Assembly: GCF_033807575.1 (NCBI RefSeq)
Contig: NC_084705.1
Span: 15,308,019 to 15,372,018, forward strand
DNA: 64,000 nucleotides
Reading direction: 5' to 3'
From: Cydia pomonella
Lineage: Eukaryota; Arthropoda; Insecta; Lepidoptera; Tortricidae
Translations under genes and position numbers: made by a program
The notes under the pieces: generated by a model
Seen by the model: the letters and a program-made list of their open reading frames with translations, nothing else
The model's database searches: none
Told to the model about the DNA's origin: nothing
Shown: positions 56,934-64,000 of the stretch, piece after piece
Layout: each line of letters begins with the position of its first letter
Numbering within the stretch: position 1 is the stretch's first letter

Positions 56934-59900
56934 GTAAGATTATTTATATAATCAACTTATGTTAACACACTGCAGTATCTCTGTAGGTTACTTACTACAC
57001 ATATGTTTCACGCAAATATTTCGTTTTCATTCATTTGCAAATATCATATTTATATAGTACCTAGTACACATGTTATGGGTGAAGTGAGCAGCAAAGTAAT
57101 CAGTCAAATATGGCTTGGAAATTTAATCATCATATTCTGAAAAGTACACAATATGATTGAAGTCTGAGCGGTGGTTACCACCTTAAACTTAGTACCACAA
57201 AGTACCGATACAAAAAGTAATTGAGGAATGTCCACTAATGATTAAAAACCCTGCTTACTATTTATAACATTCTATAAAGTCACCAAAACTAGAAAACAGC
57301 TATGCTTTCTAATTGGAACAAATACTTTTATGGTTGGTTTAGCCACTTGCCACCATTCATGGAGTTCGATAGACTTAAATCAATGGTCATTAGGTACATA
57401 TGTACTAATTAACACAGTCTTTTAAGGTAGAAACCCTTTATTTTGACGTAATTTCGTAGTAGGCCTGCTGAGCGAACAAACAACCTCTTAATTAAAAGGT
57501 TCCCAGACACGCCTGTAGTAATACTGAATGCGTATTGTTATGTTAGACGTAAATAACATTACTAAACTGTAAGTTATGTTTTTATTAGGTATAACTAAGG
57601 AATGTGTAATTTTTTTGTATTTTTAGTAGTCTTAAAACAAAATCCGTGTTCTCTTTAACGAGAAGATTTAGTTCATTCTGTGATCTACGTGCCCTAAACT
57701 TACGATAATATTAAAGTTACATTCTTAATACCTATGGACAGTATTTCAAATGTTAACGTAGAAGTCTATGAATTTACGATGAAACCTGCCTGTAAGTTCC
57801 ATTATTCATGTAACTTATAGTAAATTACTTCGTAACAATTACTTTACCATGCCTTACTTCCCGTAAGCGGGAAGCTTACATATATTATTTTAATGTTTAT
57901 ATAATCTTAATCTTGTTTTTAATCTTGGGATTAGTTGTCAAGCGGACCTCAGGCTCCCCTGAGCCGTGGCAAAATGCCGGGACAACGCGAGGAAGAAGAG
58001 AATGTTTATATAAATTTAACTACACCAGAGTGTGGTCTTAGAAAATGTTTTATCTTCAAAGCTTTCTAGAAAATTAATTGAAGTAATCTATCAAAATGCA
58101 ATGAATATAGTATAACATTTAAACGTAGCCCTACATCCAATTATAAAGAAAAACTGCAAGAGGTTGGTTAATTTGTGTTTTACTATTAGTCTATATGAAA
58201 TCGGTAATTCTTTCTGTAAATTATTCCGACGTCTTATCAAAACAACGTGATAAAATGATAATGCATTTTAAATTTATTGTATACTCGTATATTGTATTTC
58301 CTTACTTTATTTGACTTGTAAATAATGATTCTGAGGGTTTAGTTTCCTTTCAATACATGTTCTCATCTCCGAAAAAAGTTTTTAATTATACGACAGAAAA
58401 GTCAACTTATCCAGTCAGGTGACTCCGCCGGATAAAGCTAGTTTCTCTTAAAGGGCAACCAAGTCCAAACGCAGTAAAGCCTTAATTAGAGCTGTGTTCT
58501 AATGAACGATACTACGAAATTCACACAAAGGGGCTTATTCTGCTTCTGTCGTATGAGAACCGTAATAGGTAAGGTGCTTTTTAACAGAACTTTATGATTA
58601 GGATAGGTAACTAACATTTTTGGTTCTACGTATTTTGTATGTCATGCTCGCGTACCTACACTATCCTTTCGTCATTTGTTACAATAGCTAATTAATTTTA
58701 AAGCTTGAAAGGCTTTACAGGTAAACTTCAAAATCCGTTTTATAGCCTCCAGAATATTCCCACAGCTCTCCTGTCGATTGCATTATTTATGACCGTTTGT
58801 TATTTTAATGAAACCTAACCAATCTAACCATGCGTTTCTAGTTGTCTCCCACTTCCGTATTGCTTTAGTATTGTAAAGTAATTAGTGCTCTATGAATTAT
58901 GTTCTATTGGGTACTTGCGATGATTGCTCGCGGTTATTGCATGTACCTTATAGGTTACAAACATTTGCCTTACACTGGAGTCTTCGGATCGTACGTGATT
59001 TACTCAAGGTGAGTATTTACATTAAATGATATTTTACATTTGGATATTTGTTTTAATAGGGTCTCAAAACAATCATAATGCCACAATTTCTAATTAACTG
59101 AGATGGTTAAACAGGTAGTTGTGCAGGGCTTTTCTATTGAAATATAAAATATGTATGTTAAACTGAAATAAATGTCATATACTAAGAAAAAGTGACCAAG
59201 GCCTCCAGTGCACCAGACTGGTATCGAACCAGCGTCCTCTGCTGTCGCGGCAGGTGCCTGAGCCACTCGGCCGCCGGAGTCAGGCCGGCATTGGTCGAAT
59301 TTTTCTAAGTATATGCATTTCTTACTGAAGGCTTACGGCGCCCCCTAGCCATCTCTAAGGTAGAACAGTATGGTTCGACCTTCTAACTGGATCGACTCAG
59401 GTGATACCGAAATAGCGAGAGAGATGGCGCTGCCAATCTAAACTATTAGAAGTATTAGAACAAATTAAATTATTTTCAGAAAATATTTTTATTTGTTTTT
59501 ATTTCAAGTAGAAACACTACTATATAAAATTATAAACTGAAATAAATGTCATATCGTAAGAAAAATATTATTAAAATATTATGTTATTTAAATATATGTA
59601 TGTTTTCTGAATTTTTCTTCTGACTGTATGTTTGTTTTATATTTTATACGTAACCAATATAAAAATCGATGCTGATATACAATATACATATGTATTTATT
59701 AACCTATGTCTCTATTCTACAGGACCATGTGATGTCGAAACCGGCCAAGCCAGCATCATCGTGGATATAGAGGAGAGCAGGGGAAATCGTAAGTGATGAA
59801 TTATTTATATATGTACTAGACTAGACTAGTTCTTCAATAAATGCTCTACTTTCTAGGTGCTTCAAAACTTACTTATTACAAAGTATTTATACATTGTATT

Positions 59901-62900
59901 GGTTAGCTAATTTAGGCCTTAATAATAATAAATTGTGATTTTTTTAAATGAGGCCTAAGTATTTTATCATAATTATTATCCTTTATTCATTTAACATGGG
60001 TTTGGGTTAGGTTATTTATAATATGATTCAGTATAAAAGTAAAATACTAAAACACAAAATAATACAAATCACATACATTATAAAAAACCCAACCTTAGGG
60101 TGCCGTCAGCAGCGGAGCAGGGCCCAACCTGCCGGTGGTCAGGGCCGCAGAGTGAGGAACCCACGTACTATGGCGCGCTGAGTCCAAGATTACCGCCTAC
60201 CACATTCTTGGCATATTCTATATTAGTACCTATTTAGAAACATAAATTTAATATCTACGGAATGGGAGCAACCAACATCTTTGGATCAAAGTGCATCTTG
60301 TCGTGAGATTGTATAAAATGTGAATGTTATTTCTATTGATTCTCGATTACATGTCAGCTGGCTAGAAGTCGAAGACAAGAAGTGCGACAGCCTTTGTACT
60401 CGTTCATTAAACTGTCTTTTTGACGATTATGGGCTTTTACATGGTGTGACAAAAAGTATAGTGTATGTATCTTTTTACTTCGGTTCGTAATGTGAATGTC
60501 TTTCCATATAATTTTATTTTTGGAATAACAGAAGTGAACCAAAGCACGGTACCAGCGGAGCTACCAATAGTGGGTGAGCCAGGCGTAGACGTGGTGCTAT
60601 CGACGGTGTTCCCCAAGGGCCCCACACTGTTCCAGCTGGACGGCAAGCGCCTGCAGCTGCTGCAGCCGCTTGACAGGGATGCCGATAACCTCTCGCATAT
60701 GGTCTTCCAGGTATGTAGTCAAAGTATAACAAGAACATAACCAAAAATCTGTCCCAGCGGAGCTACCTGGGTGAACCGGGCGTGGACGTGGTGCTGTCGA
60801 CGGTGTTCCCCGAGGGCCCCACACTGTTCCAGCAGGACGGCAAGCGCCTGCAGCTTCTGCAGCCGCTCGACAAAGATGCTGACAACCTTCCACATATGAT
60901 CTTCCAGGTATCCTTCATCTTAGAGTGAAACGGCTATGAAACGATGGAAGACTACAGTAGCGGAAAGCTAAGATATATCACAATATACCTTAGCCTTCTC
61001 TTCGTTTCTGTACTGTCTTCAACCGTTTCATTTTAGTGCCGATTGTTCTATGGCTACAGTCGTGAGAAAAATAAAAATAAAAACATCGGCCAAGTGCGAG
61101 TCGGACTCGCACAGGAAGGGTTCCGTACCATTATCTATAAAAACGATCACCCATCCAAGTACTGACCCCTCCCGACGTTGCTTAACTTCGGTGATTGGAT
61201 GAGAACCTCGAGATTGGAAGGAAATATTTATTTTATTCTGTTTTTAGTATTTGTTGTTATAGCGGTAACAAAAATACATAATCAGTAGAAATTTCAACTG
61301 GCTCACTATCACAGTTCATGAGATACAGCCTGATGACAGACGGACGGACGGACGGACAGCGGAGTCTCAGTAATAGGGTCCCGTTTGACCCTCTGGGTAC
61401 GGAACCCTAATAAAAAATGCACGACGGTAATCTACTTATACAAAACTGCGATGTCCATTTTTTTCGGCCAGGTACTAGAAACTCTTAAGCTTTGTATCAT
61501 CAACCACAACCCGTTATCCGACTTAAATACATTGTTTTCGTTTTTCGTAGTAACACAGTCAGTGTCTAATTTTAACACGTGTGAATGTAAAGTTAATTAA
61601 CTTGAAAAATATAGTCATCGTAAATGAGGTCTACACAACCATAAATAGTATAAATACCTATAGCGATCCATCACCTATACAATAGCTTAATTGGGTTAAA
61701 AAATATTCATGCCTACAGAGAGCCGTAGGTGAATCTGCATATGTTGATGTCAATATAACCCATTAAGATGTTAATTAATGACCGTCGCCCATAGCTGCCA
61801 TAGCTTAGAGAATGTAAAGAAAGTTCATTTAGGTTAGGTTATTCGCATTAACTTATTAGTACCTAGACTAGTTAAAATGTTTTTACCAAGCCGATACAAT
61901 ATTAACGTAGCAGACAAGCACTAACTTTGGATATTAAATAGATTCAAGCTATCTAAAGGCCGCGTTAGTTTGATTGCAAAATGCAGCCATTTTCCTACCG
62001 ACCTGCATCACTGTTTCGTATAAAAATTACAGACCGAGGTACCTCAACCTATATTTTGCAATCAAACCGATCCTATGCAATGTAAATTATCAATACGCGG
62101 CTTTTTTATAGAGTGACCGCTCTTAAACCGCCTCAATAAACTTTCCAGCTTGTTTGTCAAGTGAAAGCAACAAACCGGCGGCGAACAACCACGGTGATAG
62201 TCCGGGTGTCGGACATCAACGACAACGCGCCAGCCTTCCAGGGAGTGCCGTACGTGACCAACGTGTCAGAGGTGAGAACCACGAACGCGCACAATAACAC
62301 TACTACTTACCTCAATTCAATGCGTACTTAGCACAGAAACACGTTTTGGACAGTTAGGTATAAGATTTAAGCGTCAATTAACGCGCAAGTGCCCGGTAGG
62401 TTGCAAGCAATTTATAGCTTCCATAGATGTGCAATAGAAGATTAACTATTATGGAAGTAATCAAGTTTAATCAAGCTGTGTGCGATGCGCAATAAAAAAA
62501 TAATCAAAGTTTCAGTTTCCGACTAAAAATGTAGTTTTTTTTAACCGACTTCAATATTTAAAAAGGAGGAGGTTCTCAATTCGGTTGCATGTTTTTTTTA
62601 GTTTTTTTTTGTAAATGTTTGTTACTTCATAACTCCGACATTTCTGAACCGATATAGATTCTTTTTATTCAATATTTATATGTATATATACAGATTGGTC
62701 CCGTTTTTGTCAAAACTCAGTTCTGATGATGGGATCCATGAGGAATCGAGGGAACTCTTCAAATGTGAATGCCGTGTGTCGTTAGTGCGATTTGTCCTCT
62801 TTTCTGTGTTTGTTAAGCAAATTAGATTTTCAAGACAATTGTTTTAATTTCATTGTATAAAATCCAAAATCAACAATAATCTTTCTTTCACCGGTCTTCT

Positions 62901-64000
62901 TTATTGAAGTCGGTTTTTTTTCTGTGTGCGTTATATGTGTATATGTTTCCAGCTTGTAACCATAGGAACCACGGTGTTCGACAAAATACGAGCAGTAGAC
63001 ATAGACGCAGGTGTCAATGGATTAGCCGAATACTTCATAGTACCAGGAGATAATGAGACTTTGGAGGCAAGCGGTGCAGCTGACGGTTATGGCTACTTCT
63101 CCATACCGTTGCCGCACCAGGGCGTCGTCACCGTCAACAGGAGCTTGGATTACGAGCGCACGCAGCAGTATCTAGTCACTATTGTAGCTTCTGTGAGTAT
63201 GTTCTATGAGTGGGCTTAGGGTTACTTTTATAATTGTAGTGTTTGGGCCTTTTTGAGTGCCACATTGACGAAGCAGCAATCAGTTCATTACTTATGCCCG
63301 TTGAACCTAGGAAATTCCATATAGGATTACTAAGTTAAGCGGTCTGTCCGTATCATTACCGCGCCGCCCGTTTAGTGCTGTATCTAGTCTCTGGTAAAGC
63401 AGTGACTTGAATATTTGAACTTTCAAGTTTCAGTATTTAGTACGTAACTTAATAAGCCTATATTAACAATAGTCTGAGATGACATTGGCAATTGATGATA
63501 AGGCCCGCAGTTGAACATAGATACAAAACAAAACAATCTAATCGTAGTATTTTAAGAATGGAACTGATGAAAACTGACATGTAGGTATAGTCAGCAATGC
63601 AATCCGTCTGTAAGGTTTTTTTAAAATCACATAAGTATGTATGTATCTGAAGAGGTCTTAATGTGCGAGAACATTATTACCTTTGGTTTTCAGGATCGTG
63701 CGCGCGACAATAAGAAGCGGATGTCGAGTACGACCACGCTGACTGTGAACGTGCTGGACGATGACGATCAGGATCCGTCCTTTATCTACAAAGGTTGTTC
63801 CCTGCACGCCGGAGCCTGTATTAATCCGGAATATTCCAGCTACGTAAGTACAGCTAGACAAGCTATGTCAGTTACACACCATCGGGTGTAGGAAAGAAGC
63901 TCCACCGACAAAAGACTGTCCTACAACTTTCAGGACTCCAACGATGTTTGTTAATGCACATTGTTAACTAACTTGTTTTCTTATAAATCCTGCAGGTGAA
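56843..64000 (+). CDS. Cad99C: cadherin-99C / protocadherin-15 orthologue, 5' part (exons 1-7, partial)
   Basis: A large cadherin-superfamily adhesion protein. In Drosophila Cad99C acts at apical microvilli (follicle cells); vertebrate PCDH15 forms the lower part of the hair-cell tip link. Exons: 56843-56933, 59723-59788, 60532-60710, 62149-62271, 62953-63192, 63694-63843 and 63996 onward, all with GT-AG sites and compatible phases. The product starts with a signal peptide (WLLIFCLFHLTRA). Next comes mature GPCDVETGQASIIVDIEES; the Cys here and the one in LVCQVKAT fit the EC1 disulfide of PCDH15. EC1 ends with VSDINDNAPAF. EC2 has RAVDIDAGVNGLAEYF, RSLDYERTQQY, DRARDNKKRMSSTTTLTV and the unusual linker VLDDDDQDPSF (PCDH15 has VLDGDDLGPMF). 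EC3 starts with two Cys (YKGCSLHAGACINPE), again as in PCDH15. The remaining repeats, membrane segment and tail lie beyond the window. The ATG has G at -3 and G at +4. Confidence 0.92.
57892..58013 (+). repeat. 5'-truncated SINE tail with 13-bp target duplication
   Basis: AATGTTTATATAA at 57892-57904 and 58001-58013 brackets a 96-bp insert containing GGGATTAGTTGTCAAGCGGA and CCGGGACAACGCGAGGAAGA. It is the same 3' end as the SINE at 49962-50274. Confidence 0.8.
59216..59295 (-). repeat. tRNA-like SINE head
   Basis: On the minus strand: CGGCCGAGTGGCTCAGGC (box A) and GACGCTGGTTCGATACCAG (box B, with a CTGG/CCAG stem). No normal anticodon arm folds and the acceptor ends pair poorly, so this is a SINE-type tRNA relic rather than a tRNA gene. 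Confidence 0.6.
59723..59788 (+). CDS. Cad99C: Cad99C coding exon 2: start of EC1
   Basis: 66 bases, phase 1 at both ends, acceptor TCTATTCTACAG and donor GTAAGT. It encodes the first EC1 strand with the first of the two EC1 cysteines (PCDVETGQ) and VDIEESRGN, which lines up with the IDEESRNG region of human PCDH15. Confidence 0.88.
59789..60531 (+). other. Cad99C intron 2
   Basis: It contains a GC-rich block at about 60098-60205 (GTGCCGTCAGCAGCGGAGCA, GCCCAACCTGCCGGTGGTCA) that resembles a dispersed repeat fragment. Otherwise nothing is seen. Confidence 0.55.
60532..60710 (+). CDS. Cad99C: Cad99C coding exon 3: middle of EC1
   Basis: 179 bases, entering in phase 1 and leaving in phase 0. 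Acceptor TTTTTGGAATAACAG, donor GTATGT. It encodes VPAELPIVGEPGVDVVLSTV, PKGPTLFQLDGKRLQLLQPL and DRDADNLSHMVFQ, the core EC1 strands. It is duplicated just downstream. Confidence 0.9.
60758..60907 (+). pseudogene. tandem duplicate of Cad99C exon 3 (pseudoexon or cassette)
   Basis: About 89% identical to exon 3 over the last 126 bases. It encodes GEPGVDVVLSTVFPEGPTLF and DKDADNLPHMIFQ. Most differences are silent. A 5-base deletion relative to exon 3 (CTACCAATAGTGGGTGAG versus CTACCTGGGTGAA) shifts the old frame and would create TGA if joined to exon 2. From the new acceptor CTGTCCCAG at 60757 the segment is exactly 50 codons, phase 0 in and out, so it could be spliced in after exon 3 without breaking the frame. 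The donor GTATCC is poor, and adding it would duplicate part of EC1. I lean towards a decaying duplicate. Confidence 0.75.
60925..61033. repeat. foldback MITE in intron 3
   Basis: GTGAAACGG at the left pairs with CCGTTTCAT at the right. The inner arms GGAAGACTACAGTAGCGG and CGTTTCTGTACTGTCTTC, and CTAAGATATATCACA and ATATACCTTAG, are imperfect complements. Confidence 0.5.
61072..61412 (+). repeat. GTCGGACTCGC-family repeat carrying a 5S rRNA-derived piece
   Basis: The head is ATCGGCCAAGTGCGAGTCGG and the tail GGGTACGGAACCCTAATAAA. A GACGGACGGACGGACGGACA run lies near 61339. Positions 61145-61207 match the reverse complement of the 3' half of insect 5S rRNA (GATCACCCATCCAAGTACTG, CCCGACGTTGCTTAACTTCG, then GTGATTGGATGAGAACC). 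It lies in intron 3 of the cadherin gene. Confidence 0.8.
61413..62148 (+). other. rest of Cad99C intron 3
   Basis: No exon-like sequence is seen. It ends in the acceptor AATAAACTTTCCAG. Confidence 0.5.
62149..62271 (+). CDS. Cad99C: Cad99C coding exon 4: end of EC1 and EC1-EC2 linker
   Basis: 123 bases, phase 0 both ends, donor GTGAGA. It encodes LVCQVKATNRRRTTTVIVRV (second EC1 cysteine and last strand), SDINDNAPAFQG (calcium-binding DxNDNxP linker) and VPYVTNVSE. Confidence 0.92.
62536..62922 (+). repeat. MITE with AACCGACTTCAAT inverted ends in intron 4
   Basis: AACCGACTTCAAT (62543-62555) and ATTGAAGTCGGTT (62903-62915) are perfect complements next to T-runs. The body has AGGAGGAGGTTCTCAATTCG and GATGATGGGATCCATGAGGA, a well-known lepidopteran repeat. 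Its right end is about 30 bases from the exon 5 acceptor. Confidence 0.8.
62953..63192 (+). CDS. Cad99C: Cad99C coding exon 5: EC2
   Basis: 240 bases, phase 0 both ends, acceptor GTATATGTTTCCAG, donor GTGAGT. It encodes LVTIGTTVFDKIRAVDIDAG (calcium-site DxD), VNGLAEYFIVPGDN and VVTVNRSLDYERTQQYLVTI (LDYE calcium motif). The insertion GDNETLEASGAADGYG in the middle of EC2 occupies the place of a PCDH15 loop. Confidence 0.92.
63193..63693 (+). other. Cad99C intron 5
   Basis: Nothing recognised. The in-frame ATG at 63637 is intronic. Confidence 0.6.
63694..63843 (+). CDS. Cad99C: Cad99C coding exon 6: end of EC2, start of EC3
   Basis: 150 bases, phase 0 both ends, acceptor TTTGGTTTTCAG, donor GTAAGT. 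It encodes DRARDNKKRMSSTTTLTV, the acidic linker NVLDDDDQDPSF lacking the usual DxNDN asparagines, and GCSLHAGACINPEYSSY. It is the exon most diagnostic of the PCDH15/Cad99C group. Confidence 0.92.
63996..64000 (+). CDS. Cad99C: Cad99C coding exon 7, first bases
   Basis: The acceptor TTATAAATCCTGCAG ends at 63995 and the exon continues beyond the window in phase 0. Confidence 0.6.

Larger units (their letters stand above)
56934..59722 (+). other. Cad99C intron 1, with SINE remnants
   Basis: A phase 1 intron of 2.8 kb. It holds the truncated SINE tail at 57892-58013 and the tRNA-like segment at 59216-59295. No other exon-like sequence is seen. Confidence 0.7.

Noticed and set aside
59216..59295. 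A tRNA gene on the minus strand
   Set aside because: Box A and B are good but no proper anticodon arm or acceptor stem forms; it fits a SINE head.
60437..60893. Minus-strand frames opposite exon 3 and its copy, alanine/proline-rich
   Set aside because: They are antisense shadows of GC-rich cadherin coding sequence; splice signals and homology support the plus strand.
61145..61207. A 5S rRNA gene
   Set aside because: Only about half of 5S is present, it is diverged and it sits within a repeat in an intron.
62926..63219. An ATG-started 97-codon frame over exon 5
   Set aside because: Its first codons are intronic and its end runs past the donor; the true exon is 62953-63192.
63637..63891. An ATG-started frame over exon 6
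   Set aside because: The ATG is in intron 5; the acceptor at 63693 and donor at 63844 define the exon.

Overview
The window looks like nuclear DNA from a moth or butterfly (Lepidoptera). It is AT-rich and crowded with repeats of types familiar from lepidopteran genomes: elements starting with a GCGAGTCGGACTCGC-type head, tRNA-derived SINEs, foldback MITEs and LINE tails. It also carries the spliced 5' end of one conserved animal gene. The organism call is an inference from these repeats and from the cadherin type; no species is claimed.

The only host gene I can support firmly starts at 56843 and runs off the right edge. It is the 5' part of the insect orthologue of Drosophila Cad99C / vertebrate protocadherin-15. 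It has a signal peptide, cadherin repeat EC1 with two cysteines, EC2, and the start of EC3. Six exons plus the first bases of a seventh are visible, with matching splice sites and phases. A second, diverged copy of exon 3 lies 47 bases downstream of the first. It could be read in frame as an extra cassette, but not as a replacement for exon 3. Further upstream, a TATA-containing core with a splice donor (18915-19050) and a 57-base splice-flanked segment (27114-27170) could be 5' leader exons of this gene or of another one; this is weakly supported.

The rest (roughly 1-56.8 kb) is intergenic or long-intron DNA holding mobile elements. A non-LTR retrotransposon family with an R2-type layout (reverse transcriptase, then a CCHC knuckle and a PD-(D/E)xK-like nuclease) occurs three times: a gutted minus-strand fragment (about 271-707), a long copy with a premature stop (14.36-16.87 kb), and a short 3' fragment between 14-bp target duplications (29.1-29.8 kb). 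A different, jockey-like LINE (33.9-35.5 kb) has 522 uninterrupted codons and an 11-bp target duplication. A 1,024-bp non-autonomous hAT element (43.36-44.38 kb) has an 8-bp target duplication. Other LINE tails, an RTE-like fragment, SINEs with target duplications, a 5S-rRNA-derived insert and many hairpin MITEs fill in between. Long tracts, notably 4.4-7.8, 9.9-11.5, 25.6-29.1, 45.6-48.8 and 50.3-52.0 kb, hold nothing I can identify.
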